A stretch of 64,000 nucleotides of DNA from Dreissena polymorpha (lineage: Eukaryota > Mollusca > Bivalvia > Myida > Dreissenidae), in the NCBI RefSeq assembly GCF_020536995.1, contig NC_068355.1:120498868-120562867 (forward strand), given 5' to 3'. The position numbers and the translations under genes were made by a program. Positions 1-12,676 of this stretch are shown piece after piece. Each line of letters starts with the position of its first letter. Position 1 is the first letter of the stretch. The notes under the pieces are model-generated. The model saw only the letters and a program-made list of their open reading frames with translations, was not told the DNA's origin and ran no database searches.

Positions 1-259
1 TCTTCGACTACTACTACTACAACTACTACTACGACTACTACGACTACTACTAATACTACTACTACTACTGCTACTGCTACGACTACTACTACTACTACTA
101 CTACTACGACTACTACTACTACTACTACGACTAAGACGACGACGACTACGACGACGAGACTACGACTACTACTACACGACTACTACGACTACGACTACCG
201 ACTACAACGACTACAACGACGACACTACTACTACTACTACTACGACGACTACGACTACG

Positions 260-291
<32 letters not shown>

Positions 292-351
292 GAATTTACA
301 ACTACGACTACTACTACGGCTACTACTACTACTACGACTACTACGACGACG

Positions 352-404
<53 letters not shown>

Positions 405-420
405 GACTTCGCTTACTACG

Positions 421-473
<53 letters not shown>

Positions 474-518
474 GACTACTACTACTACTACGACTACTAC
501 TCTCTACTAGCTAATACT

Positions 519-585
<67 letters not shown>

Positions 586-590
586 GACTA

Positions 591-651
<61 letters not shown>

Positions 652-668
652 TTTACTACTACTACTAC
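1..668. repeat. ACT/ACG trinucleotide microsatellite
   Basis: The segment is almost wholly ACT triplets with interspersed ACG triplets and a few interruptions (for example near 290-300 and 510-520). It begins before the window edge, so its true length is unknown. It ends where LINE A begins, and the same ACT repeat resumes after the LINE's 3' end near 3076. Confidence 0.97.
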
Positions 669-3075
669 TAATGCAAGACTAAGTAATGCAAAATTATATT
701 GGAAAATGTTAAGAAATAATAGTGTGAGAGATAATAAAATGTAAAGATTTTTTTAACTATTTTAAATCAATAAATGATCCAAATTCTTCATTTTATCAAC
801 CTAATGAAGATATTTTATTTTTTGAAGACAGATATTTGAATGGTGAACTGAATATCATGTTTGATGAATTAAATGTACCATTTTCTGACCAGGAAGTTAT
901 GAAAGCCTGTAAACAAATACACAATGGAAAATCAAGTGGTCCTGATTATCTACTCAATGAATTTTTTAAATTTGGGATTCACAGTTTTAGCTTTTTAAAA
1001 GTTGTGTGTACTTTATTTAATAAGCTGTTTGAAAATGGGCATTTCCCTGAAATGTGGAGTGAGGGTTTTATTGTACCATTATATAAAAAGGGAAGTAAGA
1101 ATGATGTTAACAACTACAGGGGGGTTACATTATTAAGTACATTTGGGAAATTATTAACTAAAGTCATTAACAACAGACTGAATATTTGGGCAGAAAATTA
1201 TCATGTATATATAGAATCACAGGCAGGTTTTAGACAAAACATGGGTACTATCGATAATATTTATGTATTACATGGTGTTATTAATTATTTACTTTATGAA
1301 AAAAAAGAGATTGTATGCTGTATTTGTGGATTTTACTAAAGCGTTCCGATTATTTGGTTCGAGATATTATTTGGTATAAACTTTTGAAACTAGGAGTTCG
1401 AGGAAAAATGATAAATATTATTAAATCTATGTATGTAAATGTGAAATCAAGAATCAAATTAGGTAATAGAATAAGTAATGAAGACTTCTCTTGTTTATTA
1501 GGAGTGAGACAGGGTGAATCTTTATCACCATTCCTTTTTTCTATTTATTTGAATGATATTGAGGAACATTATATGTTAAATGCTTTTAATGGGATTGATA
1601 TTGAAATGTTGAAACTATTTCTGTTACTATATGCAGATGATATTGTTATTATGGCTGAATCGGAGGAAGAACTTAATAAAGGTTTGTGCTTGTTGGAAGA
1701 ATACTGTGATAGGTGGAAACTTTGTGTAAATTCAAATAAAACTCAAGTTATGATTTTTAAAAAAGGGGGACAATTAAGGAGAAATATGAATTTTACATAT
1801 AAAGGCGAGGTTATAGAAATTGTAAAATCTTTTACATATTTAGGAATTGTATTTACCACGGGAGGATCATTTACAAGTACTTTTGAAACTCTTGCTGGAC
1901 AAGCTTCAAAAGCGGTTTTTAAATTAAATTCATATTTACTTAATTTTCCTTCAATCAATATTCAGACCAAATTACAGCTATTCGATCAACTTGTTTTACC
2001 CATTTTAAATTATGGCTCAGAAATATGGGGCTTAAATGAATCCATGATACTTGAGAGAGTACATTTAAGTTTCTGTAAAAAATTATAAGGTGTGAAAATT
2101 CAAACTCAAAATAATTTTGTGTATGGAGAACTTGGTAGAACATCCTTAATCGTGAGACGTGCAATTAATGTAATAAGGTATTGGCTAAAAGTTACCCAGT
2201 TAGAAAACCATAAATATGTTAAGTGTATTTATTTACATATGTGTAACTGTTTGATAATTAACCAAATATGCACACATGGGCTAAATCTGTTTGTAACTTG
2301 TTGCAGTCCTTGGGATTACATTATGCATGGATAAACCAAGGAGTAGGTGATGATAAGTGCTTTTTATCTCTTGTTAAATCCAGATTAAATGATGCTTTTA
2401 TACAAAATTGGATGTCTGAACTGAGTAATTCATCAAGAGAAGTAAGTTATAATCTTTTTTGTAAATTTGAATTCCAGCCTTATTTAAATGATGTTACTAT
2501 TGATAAGTTTAGGTTTAGTCTGTGCCGACTAAGAGTATCCTCTCATAGATAAGAAATAGAGTCAGGCAATGGCATAAACCAGAATCTATACCAGTCCAGG
2601 AAAGAAAATGTCAACATTGCAATGTCTTGGAGGATGAATTTCATTTTTTGTTTGAATGTTCCTAATACAATGATATTAGAAAAAAATACATAAAACACTA
2701 TTACTGGACAAGACCAAATATTCCAAAATTTATAGAGTTAATGCAATCTGATAACCAAACAATTAACAGAAATTTAGCAAATTATGTTCATAAAGCATTT
2801 ATTCAAAGAAATGTCTATAAATATTATTTTGAGTAAATTACATGTCAGAAAAGTTGTCAATAGCGCTATTTATGTTAACATTATGTTGAAATACATGTAT
2901 CCTTTTAACAATGTATGTATAGAACATAATATAGTTTGAATATGATAAATCATGTCATGAACTTGTATTTATTGATGACCACTTGCATGCATTTTGTTTG
3001 TATAAATATATTCAACATACATGTGTACTCATGGACTGTAATGTCTAATGTATCTTGAATAAACCATATAAAACC
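669..3075 (+). mobile_element. LINE A: 5'-truncated APE-type non-LTR retrotransposon inside an ACT microsatellite
   Basis: Only the ORF2 reverse transcriptase part, C-terminal Cys/His motif and 3' UTR remain. It aligns by eye with LINE C from about residue 170 of that element's long RT frame (shared L-Y-W-x-M-L block at about 700), so the two are the same family. The 3' end lies at about 3075, after an AATAAA-like stretch near 3058, and is followed directly by ACT repeats. No ORF1 or endonuclease is present. The clade was not resolved; the RT motifs fit the CR1/L2/jockey/I-like part of the LINE tree. Confidence 0.85.
836..2836 (+). pseudogene. LINE A ORF2 remnant: reverse transcriptase and C-terminal Cys/His motif
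   Basis: The reading runs over three frames. The first (836-1339) has the fingers region with NNYRGVTLLS and QAGFR. A frame change in the A-run near 1300 leads to VDFTKAF at about 1326, and one extra base near 1343 leads to the frame 1315-2088. That frame holds GVRQGESLSPFLFS and the catalytic YADD at 1630-1641. An in-frame TAA at 2086-2088 stands where LINE C has Leu. Further frames follow to about 2836, including a CxxC-x8-H-x4-C motif near 2610-2660 (CQHCNVLEDEFHFLFEC). The element cannot make an intact protein. At 836 the first frame is already inside the protein, so no true start is present. Confidence 0.85.
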
Positions 3076-3200
3076 ATACTACTACTACTACTACCACTAT
3101 TACCTGTACTACAACTAGACGCCAACAACTACTACAACTTCTAATACAAATTTTTCTATAACTTTTATTGCTATTTCTTCTACTCCTTTTACTACTATTA
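3076..3200. repeat. decayed ACT microsatellite, right flank of LINE A
   Basis: ACT triplets restart right after the LINE 3' end and decay over about 120 bases into CAACTACTACAAC-type sequence and then pyrimidine-rich DNA. Together with 1-668 this shows the LINE interrupts one microsatellite. Confidence 0.8.
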
Positions 3201-5089
3201 GTTGTTTATGCTTATACTCCTACCACTTATCCACAGGCACTTAAAGACATAGCGAAAACTATATTTTAAATCATAAAGACAATATTTACGCATGAAAACT
3301 AATCGCATTGCAAACACAATTAAGAAAACATCGCGAAATATAAACTTGGACTCTTTGTTATAAAAATTCTGCCACCCTAGAGGCAATTCTGTGCTCGGTT
3401 TTACGAGCTACGTTTCACCTATTACATTATTACACCAAAGAACATCTTGTACTATACATCTTCAAAAAGCGTTGACATGCACTTTTGACATATTTTTTTA
3501 CATGTGTAAACACGAGTGAACATCATGTGCAACATATGATATCAACAGATTGATATAGAAACAAGTCACGCACCATTCTTGTGCATTTACCAACGGTAAG
3601 AAAACGTTTATTTAACACATGGACCATACTCAATTTAAATCGTCAAAATAATGAACAGGGTTATCAAACCTCAATGCTTTTGATTTACAGTCGTGAATGA
3701 ATTCCAATTAATTAAATCATTTTGTAATCCAATGAAGTCATAAGTATTGCAGAGCGCCCACTCATCCGATGCAATGAATGGTATGTCCCACGTCTTAGGC
3801 CAGTGTGGGTGCAATAACCCATGAATACTTAAAGAGCATGCCAGACGCAAACAGACCACAGAGATAGTGATTTTTCGAGATTTAAATACTTTAAAAGAAA
3901 CCATGTTCAATTTGTGTTAATGTTTGTTTATCTTCGAAGATTATTTGTATTTAAGTCATGCTTCGTTTCGCGAAAACTTACCGATTTTCTCTCGCCGGAA
4001 ATAACATGATAGCAACTTCAATTAGCATATAGATATTTCTTTTATTAGTAATGCAGGTTTTACAACAGCATTTCAATATTTGCCTTTTCATGTAGTTGTA
4101 CTTTATAAATGTCATGCAATTTAAATGAGTTGAATGCGTTTGTATTTTACACTAGCACATGTGTTGATCATTTATTGGAATAACGTGTCGAATATACCCA
4201 AACCCATATATTATACATTTTGATTATTAACAAAACGAATCATTATTGTTTCTATTAAGTGTTAGGGAAGACATATATCCAAGGTTTGAACAATTACGAA
4301 ACAAAAATAAATCTAATATATATTCCACAATGAGGAAATAAGCTGTATTATATATCTGCTAAATTTTCTCAAGAAGCTGTGAATCTTTAATTGTGCAGGT
4401 TTGTATATTCACAATTAAATAATACATATGTAACACAAGTGTAAGGATCTGATGCAATAAATACGAAGAAAAACCCATAAGATTTCGAACTGATGACGCG
4501 AAAAGCCGATTCACACGAAAGGTCAGTCAACCGCACGTTCCTGTTTTCTGTTCAACAAGAGTACGATAATGTTCTACCTGTTAACACAATTAAACCATCG
4601 TAATGTTAGTATAACAATAAAACCGACTTGATGTCCTATCCGAAGTAGCGTGCTCGCTGTTATGTGTTGGAAAAAAACGTGCGTGTACTTAACTTCTTTA
4701 CAATGCTCACATTCAAATGAACACAAACTGTTGACAATCAGATTACGTTTTAAAGTATGCTATACATGTGTAGTAATATATTCGTAATAATCATATTAAG
4801 TCGATAAACACAATTGAATTTTCTGCGTCAGATATTGTGTAGGGACTTCTTAAGTTACGTTTGAAATACAAACGATATAAGCTTATATTGTCATAGTGTC
4901 GATAACCACACTTGTATACGAGAATTGTAATGTCCGTTACTATCTTTAAAATATATGTTTTGATATTTTGTTGTGTTGAACATATTCAGTGAAATCAATG
5001 ATAATCATCGTATTACTTGTTGACAAAGATATTTATTAATTATCAATAAATGCACCTTGTAAATTAAAAATACCACCGCTACCAGAAAT
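3201..5089. other. non-coding stretch, no gene seen
   Basis: AT-rich DNA with only short chance frames on either strand. I saw no domain, splice-site series, tRNA or repeat family that I could name. Confidence 0.6.
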
Positions 5090-5166
5090 AATATATATAA
5101 ATATATATATATAAATATATAAATATATATATATAAATATATATATATAAATATATATAAAAAAAA
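5090..5166. repeat. (AT)n-rich microsatellite, ATATATAAAT variant
   Basis: Runs of AT are broken at near-regular steps by AAAT, so the array reads as a degenerate 8 to 14 base unit. The minus-strand frame of alternating Tyr/Ile across it is an artefact of the repeat. Confidence 0.85.
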
Positions 5167-5180
5167 TAAAAAAATATATA

Positions 5181-5798
5181 TTAACCTAAAGTGCATATTT
5201 TATTCGGTTTTCCTTTGTTCAATTACTTTACTCTGACTTTCCATTAACACCATTTACGGATAGTGGGTTTTTCTGCTCATCAGTTACGTAAATGGCAGTC
5301 GCACTGAAGTGCGGCGACTCGCATGTAATACGTTTTTTTTCGCTTATGGGAGGAGAAGTTATTTAACGGATCAATGTATATATTTTTGTTGTCAGAATAT
5401 CTTGCATGGTGGTGATTTTATGTGTAAATTAGTGTAAATAAGTACTGCATTTGTGCCGATTACATTTACTACAACATTTATTCCCAATAATGCAAAGCTA
5501 ATTCTTTTAATTAATAACTGATCACAGGGACTTGGCAATAATTAGAGATCACAGAAACTGGGCAATTACGCGAACCGGTGAAACTTTCTGGTTTTGCATA
5601 AAAACAAAACATAATCAAAATATATTTATTTTGTGGTTTTTCTTACAATAGCGCAGACTTTTGCTGTTCGAGTTTTTGTTAACGCGTATTTTCTTCAATT
5701 TTAGAATACGACAGCGATTACACGGTTTTTTGCTTTATTGATAACCGTTACACTACAGTCACTTATTAATATCTTAGTTAGAAGGTGCTTTTTCAAGC
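5181..5798. other. non-coding stretch, no gene seen
   Basis: AT-rich with no reading frame or repeat that I can name between the AT array and the tRNA-like gene. Confidence 0.6.
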
Positions 5799-5870
5799 GG
5801 TTCCGTAGTGTAATGGTTACACGCTCGCTTCACATGTGAGAGGCCCAAGGTTCGAGCCCCAGTAGAATCA
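5799..5870 (+). tRNA. tRNA-Val(CAC)-like gene, partly degraded
   Basis: The 72-base segment has a good A box (TAGTGTAATGG) and B box (GGTTCGAGCCC) and a five-pair anticodon stem around a loop with CAC. A TTTT Pol III stop lies just downstream at 5876-5879. The D arm matches eukaryotic tRNA-Val. Weak points: the acceptor stem has one mismatch and two G-T pairs, and the T stem has two mispairs, so it may be a recent pseudogene or a tRNA-derived repeat head. Covariance-model scoring would decide. Confidence 0.5.
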
Positions 5871-7089
5871 AATTATTTTATTTGTGTTCTATGTTTACTT
5901 TTTGTTTTGATGTAGACATTTTAGTTTAAATAAATATGCTGTTTTATTGTAACCATTTTTTTGTTTTTATTATGCCCATGAAATATATGTGTGAGAGGGT
6001 GGGGGGGGGGTTGTAAACACATTAAAACTTGTACAGTTTTTTCATATCAATGAGTACTCAACCCCTATCGTAAATGAGCAACGTAAGAATAAGTTCAGAA
6101 TCATCTCCCCTTGAAGTTGAGAAAAATATGAAATTACGATTACAAGATGAAGCAGATTTTTTTTAAACCGACACACTTCTGTTCCATTAATGAAAACTGC
6201 ACACGGATGCCAGTAAAAAAAGGAAACCAATGTAAATAAAATGAACTATGAAATATTTGGGGGTTACAACACAAAATCATAGATAATGGTTATTTGGGGA
6301 TTATAACACAAAATCATAGATAATGGTTATACCAGTATCTTTTTCTATTTTGTTTAAAATATTCGGCCAATATATTAATATTTATAGTAGAAAAAATCGT
6401 TCCATGTAACTGCATTGAGTGACGTTTACACTGAAATTCTCGACGCCCTTTGATGCTTTGCATCAATACTTATCTTGTACAAATATTAAAATGGGCTTTT
6501 GGAAGCATTATGGTGTTTATGCACGGTGAATAAACCACGATGGTCTTTGAGTCCGCCTGTCCATGAAAACGGCTGAGAAAACTTTACAAATGACCTAAAA
6601 TGCACATAAAACGAACCGTGTCAGTCGTAAGCAATCAGGCACTTGCGTGTAAAGTCTTCAATAACATTTTTAATATTGATAATCCATGTACAAGATTTAT
6701 ACCGAGGTTAAATGGATATCGTTAATCATCCTGCGCGTAAGGATAATATCGATTAAGTATGGTTAATGTTCTAGCCTTTGAAAAGTTCGGACGAAAACAT
6801 CAATATTAACCGTTGGCTGCATTTTAAACACCAGTAAGTATTTTTAAGACTTACACTCTATCAGTCACTTCTGTACAATCCGCCTATGTCTATTATGACG
6901 GCATTTCAAAAAGCCCAGTTAGTTTTGGCAGTTGACATCGGAAAAAATACGTATACTAGTAATATTTCGAAAATGTGTACGTGTCAACTTATATTTATTG
7001 GATTAAATCAGAATGTATTATGTTTTGTACTACACATATCAATGTTGTCTCGTGTAAATGGTAAATAAAGTGTAGATTTGAAAAAAAAT
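5871..7089. other. non-coding stretch with G-run and short tandem duplication
   Basis: A G-rich run lies near 5998-6011. At 6254-6290 and 6291-6327 a 37-base unit is repeated twice with a few differences. Nothing else in the stretch looks coding. Confidence 0.6.
6254..6327. repeat. 37 bp unit duplicated in tandem
   Basis: Two adjacent copies both begin TATTTGGGG and end AGATAATGGT. They differ at a few positions, so the duplication is fairly recent but not fresh. Confidence 0.85.
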
Positions 7090-9130
7090 ATGAAATCAAC
7101 ACCACAGTGTATTGTTGAAATTTTCATTTCAGGGCACATTAATGTAAAGCAAGTACATTTTTATTAATAGGTTTATTGTATTAATAATCTTACAACTGAC
7201 CAATTTGGAAAGTCCAAGTCTTGGCAAATGGTGTGCTTTTGAAATTCCAAGGAGCACATCTTGGCAAGAAATGTTGGGCAAATTGGTGTTGTTAAATATC
7301 ACTGAATGATTTATAAAGGTAGACATAGATTGAATGTGTTCACATTCCCAAAAGACAAGGTTAGGTTTCCTCATGTTTAAATAAAAGAAGGAACATAGAT
7401 TGTCGTTTACAATTTTCATTTTATATAACAGATAATTTTTTCCAAGATTCTGTGTACAATTCTAGTTTGGTGCTATTGTTTATATGTATATCTGCAGTTT
7501 TTAAAAACAAAGTTATGTGTAAACTTCCAATCATTATTATTTAATATTTCATTGCATTTATTTTGACGTGTAGGTTTTTCTTTATTAAATGTGTATGTTC
7601 TATATATTGATGTATTTTGGTTTCGCTTCAAAACAATCACATTTGGATAGGAAGAGATATATACTCCAGTGGTGTTTGGCTTAATGGCAAAAGCAAAACT
7701 TGGCTTTTTAATGAAAACTGATACAGTTCTTTTAACTCCTTCATATATTTTTTTTTTATATTTTCCAGTGTAATTCCTAATATCATTCTAGGTCTTGAAC
7801 CCTCCAGAGGCACATACTATGTCTATTACACGTCTTATTCCCTTTTTCATAAATGATCTTTTAATAAATGCAATTCAGACCGATGTTAAAGTTTTCATTG
7901 TAAAATAATCGCATGTTTAATACATCATCAAATGTTCAAACCTTAAATTCATTAACATATATGCTAAAATAGTTAAGAACATTTTTCCAAAATGTGTTAA
8001 TTAATCTTTTATTTTTTTTTGCACGTTTGCATTACCCATATTTAACATTTTTTTAACATCAAACAATTAATAGACTAATGCAAAGCATTTACCCGTACAT
8101 AGTGCAAGTTTCTTTATCCATGTTAGCTTCATACTTTGTTCGAATGAGTATATACCTATCATATTGAGCCCTCCTTCTTCATTAGGTTTGATAAGAACAT
8201 GTTTTGATTTTTAAAGGACCGACCCAAATGAACTTGTAAAAACAATTGTGTATTTGATTTAATACATGTAATCCTGGGCTAGAAAGAGCAATAAATAAAT
8301 TTGTAAAAGGGGGAAGTTACATGAATCTAACTACAGCTATCTCCCCTAATGGTGAGATATTTCTCCTTTTCCAAAATTGTGTGTTATTTTGTAACATTGC
8401 CAATGTTTCTCTAGGTTGACATCAAATATGATACCTTGTACTTTGACATTCAATTTGGTTGAACCCCACATTAGTTTGTATTTAGTTTTAGAGTGTGTAC
8501 TATATTTCCTGGAGCTTATTCATATGAGTTTTGTTAATTTTTAGTCCAGATTCCAGGGCAAAGGTATGCAGTAGATCAAGTGCAGTATTAAGAGAAATTT
8601 CAGCATTGTCTAATAAAAGTTATATGTCGTCTGAAAATTGGGAAAGTTTTTATTAAATGTTATTCCTTTAATTTGTTTTGAGTTTTGCATTTTGATTGCC
8701 AGTATTTCGTCGCATAGTTTACAAATGTAAGAACTGATCGGATCGCCCTGACGGCAGCCTTTTCAATTTTGAATGATTCTTACAGGAACCCATTGATCTG
8801 AATGGCTGACATAGTTTTGTATAAAAAAGAGTGATCCATTTTCTGAACATTGGGCAAAATTTAAAATGAATTAGAGTGTTTTCGATGAAATTGAATACCA
8901 ATGAGTCGAATGCAGACTGGTCTTTTTTAAGGCATGAACAGTTACTGGTAAATTCTTTTGAACTAATATGCAGACACCTCTTGAGTTTGAATTACAATGG
9001 CTAAAATAACATTCATCATCCCACTGAGTATAAATTTGGTTTAATAAAGATCGAATGAAGTAGCAATATTGTAAACAATAGATATTAGCTTGATTTTTGT
9101 TTAAAAATAAATAAATACATCATTACGTTT
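7090..9130 (-). mobile_element. LINE B: eroded L1/Tx1-like LINE, RT and C-terminal region
   Basis: On the minus strand, 8719-8901 reads like the palm entry of an invertebrate L1/Tx1-type reverse transcriptase: FNFIENTL, FRKWI and a worn form of the conserved G-x-R-Q-G-D-P block (RLPSGRSDQ). Just downstream, near 8550-8640, pieces matching the post-catalytic A-L-D-L-L-H-x-F segment can be read. At 7129-7419 the frame matches the C-terminal Cys motif region (DNLCSF, LVFWECEHIQ). Order and strand agree with one element about 2 kb long, missing its 5' half. Many stops and frame changes lie between the readable pieces. Clade assignment is from motif memory only. Confidence 0.65.
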
Positions 9131-10571
9131 TCTACAATCATTTAGACCACGGCAGTTGTAAGATAGTATTTTTAGATCAGTCATCAGTAAATAAGCTCAT
9201 TATATCCCTTTGATGTATTATACAAAAATGATCTCAATAATTAATAACCATGAAGTTATGACATGTATTGTTTTCATAATTGTAATGCACATGTACAGAC
9301 AAAAATAGTTTGTTCAGTACACTTGTGGTCTGAACAGTGTTTGTATAAAACGTAAAACACATGAGCAAAGTACAACACAGTTTGCTGTTTGTTTGCAGAA
9401 ATAATACTTAGTTTTTAAATATGAATGACACATATTCAATTGTAAGGCGTAATAACATCTACAGTCAACATTAAATTTGTGTTTGTTATTGTAACAGCAC
9501 AGCGGTTCTGGAGCACAATATTTATGTACATTTGTGTTGTTTAATAACAATTTTTGTAAAAAAAAGGGGGAAAACACTGCTAATACATTAGCATTACTAT
9601 TTATACTGAATTCTTGGGTAACAATGCTGCATGGATGTAAATATCAATTTAGGTAAGTTTTTGGAAAGGCCCTCTTCTAAAGATGGAATGTGTTAACAGT
9701 TATGCAAATTAAAATTGTCGTTATTGGAAAATCCATGTTCTAAAAAAAGCTTGTGATTTTAGTTTAGAGAGTAAATGCTGCAGTAAAGAAAGTGGTTTAT
9801 GGGCACCGAGGGACATCAAACAAAAACATTTTCAACTACCAGTTAAATCATCCATTACTGAGGACCATGTGTATTTTGTTTACCAGATTAAAATTGACTC
9901 TATTATTGTAGTTTATAACTTATCCATACTTTTGTTAGCAATGCAATTATATAGATCAAATTAAATAGAGATGCTCCTATTCAGCCATTGTGCTTAATGT
10001 TATTTAAGTTAGTCCGTCGTAGTTAATCGCTTACCCAGACACTGTTTATTTTAATTAAATCAGTTCGTGCATGTTGTCTTTATGGAAATGTTGTAGATAT
10101 ATTGGTCGCAAACATATCGATTTACAACCAATGCATTTTGAATCTATCGACGCTTAACAACGAATCATTACTCGATAAAAGTAACGGATATATAACAGTG
10201 TACATGCTTTTGAAGCGCATTTTGTGCTGACCAAACAAAATTTTATCTCATCTCCAAATAATTTAGTATAGTTAATGGGAAATGACTCTAGTGTTGTTTA
10301 TTCTTTGCTTACGAACGAGTTCATTCCCTTCTAATCAAGTGCACTTCGACAGTATACACATCTGTTTGAGTAAATGCGACTTGAGAAATGTGGTAAATGT
10401 GTACTTAACAACGGTGCTGTACAACTGGAAGGGCCTGATTAAGCTGTTTTGGGTCCTAAGGCTGCACATGTAACGGGGGCCCCCTTCCATCCGGTCCCCT
10501 TCTGTATATTGAAAATCAACTACAAATACAAAGATCAGAGAACTTGTTTTTTGTACACAGTTGACAGTTAC

Positions 10572-10573
<2 letters not shown>
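9131..10573. other. non-coding stretch, no gene seen
   Basis: AT-rich, short chance frames only. Some of 9131-9200 may still be worn LINE B sequence. Confidence 0.55.

Positions 10574-10632
<59 letters not shown>
10574..10632. repeat. (AT)n microsatellite
   Basis: About 29 uninterrupted AT units. The flanks are unlike those of the other two AT arrays in the window. Confidence 0.97.
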
Positions 10633-10634
<2 letters not shown>

Positions 10635-12529
10635 AAACAAGTTAAACAATGTATACCTGTTTTATTAACTGAACTTAACATACATGTTACATGTAACAGA
10701 TTCCAGGCTATAATTCTCTTCTACGACACTTCTGCTGGCCAAAGTCGTCAATCAGCAGTGTGAAGTCTAGTTCTCGGAGGACATTCAATAGACAGTAGCC
10801 CCAATGCTGTAAACCTTTCCTAACTCATGGTATTCCTCAGATAGTTTTTCACGTGCAATAATGTTGAAACTGACCTCCAAATGTGACAGTTTTCAACTGG
10901 AATTGTTAAGTGTATTCGTACAGCGATGGCAACGTTTGGAAAGTTTGTCTGCAGTTTAACGTCAGCAGTTTACTCATGAGGTTGATGGTTCTGGCTTGGT
11001 TCGCTTCTAAGATGGCTTTGAACTGAACGAACTCGTCAACAAAAGACACCTCAATGTGATCTGGATAAGACTCCACTAGATGCGTTACACATTTCCCTAG
11101 ATCATCTCAGGAGAGAGACTCAAACACTGTCACGGAACCAAACAGTTTGTCAAGACCAGAATATGCGCTCAACCGATTGCGAAATTCAACAGTGAGACAA
11201 TATACTGTAGAATGTGTGGCGAAAAGGCGATATAATTTTTTTTAACATTTAGCCTATAATTCATGTCTGTGATCCGAGATGTATAAGTTTCAGAAACAGT
11301 GAGGTATCCTTGTGGCTCGTGTCAGTAATCCGATAAGTCAGTGAAATATCCTATAGGTTAATGTGGTAATCTGTCCATAGACCTATCGAGGAATGGTGCG
11401 TGTACAAAATTGTGCAGGTTATAAACATAAGGTAATTTGAGCTTTAAAACCACCACACGGTTTTAACAACGTAATGAAGCCAGCGATTGGCAACGCTACT
11501 ATTCGATATGAATCAGAGGCTCGATAACATAAAGAAGCAATGTTGTGCGTGCTACATATCTTAAGAGGTCCCCACTGGTGCATCCAGATAGCATTATAAA
11601 TCAAAGCAAACTAAAGGGTCCAGATGTTGTCATGACCACACGGGCATGTTGTATAATAAACAGAGAAACAAATGATTTTGAATAGATATCCAATACAGAA
11701 AGAAAATTGATAGCATAGTAAATCAAAGTGAACTAAACGGTTACAGTTGGATATAAATCGGAAAACTTGCGAAACTTGCCTTCCATTGGGGACCCCTTAA
11801 AATCGGGGGCACAAGGCTGCAGCCTTGTTAGCCTAGTGCTTAATCCGGCCATGACAACTGGATAACTATTCTGTTTTAAACTGATATACACAATGATACA
11901 TAATATTGACAATACTTGGGAAATAGAGGCGACCACCCATGCAGTACTTTCCTTAACTAAACCCAGAAAGTGAATGAATATACAGTTGCGGTCGGATTAT
12001 ATCCATAAACACAAAGAAGTACTATGTTGGCAGATCTGACGAAGTAAATTTGACGTATTTTTGTTCCCGTGAAATCACGAAATATTTTGACTGCTTTTGA
12101 TTATTAATTATCCAATTGGATTGTCTATTTCTTAATTAATTTCATCGTACAATATTTTCGTAGAGTCAAATATCTCATTATGCACATCTGTTGTAAGACT
12201 TAATACTATTTACAATAAGCACACATTATATTTTACTGTTTTTTTCCTCTTTCTAAATACAAAAACAATGCAGAAGTAATATAACTATTAAGGATATACT
12301 CTCAATATCAAGACCATAAATCTATGTTTCTCTGATAGGTTGGCAAAGAAGTTCACTTAGATACAAGCTTCTATCGGTTAACAGATCGTAAAGTGTAGCT
12401 TGTTTCAAAGGGTGAAGGGTACATATTTGTAAGACTTTACATATGCCTTACCTTATGTGAGAATAAGACTGGTGTCATATGAATAATTTAGAAAGTTAGA
12501 CAGCTAATTAATAAAGCTGTAAGAGAAAG
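10633..12529. other. non-coding stretch, no gene seen
   Basis: Somewhat less AT-rich around 10730-11160 and 11740-11860. A related phrase (A-A-A-T-C-A-A-A-G-x-G/C-A-A-C-T-A-A-A) occurs near 11598 and 11718, hinting at worn repeats. I could name no family and found no gene. Confidence 0.5.
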
Positions 12530-12539
12530 GAGAATACTG

Positions 12540-12666
12540 TGTTAGTGTGATAGTGTACTTTAATTTATCCCACACGGAAAGAAAGGTTAGCATGGCGAGG
12601 CTTGCCGAGCCTTGTAAGCCTTTCTGAGACGAGTGGGATAAATTAAAGAACACAATCACACTAACA
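12540..12666. repeat. foldback element: 34 bp inverted repeat around a short nested hairpin
   Basis: The arms 12540-12573 and 12633-12666 are inverted copies with a few mismatches (GTGTGATAGTGTAC against the complement of the right side), ending inside with CCCAC/GTGGG. The 59-base centre is itself partly self-complementary (AGGCT...AGCCT and GAAAGG...CCTTTC). Outside the arms the pairing continues weakly. This is typical of a short palindromic MITE; no transposase is present. Confidence 0.8.
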
Positions 12667-12676
12667 TAGAATTCTA

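Noticed and set aside
1-670. ACT repeat as a CRISPR-like or centromeric array
   Set aside because: It is a trinucleotide microsatellite without spacers or a longer unit, in an animal genome.
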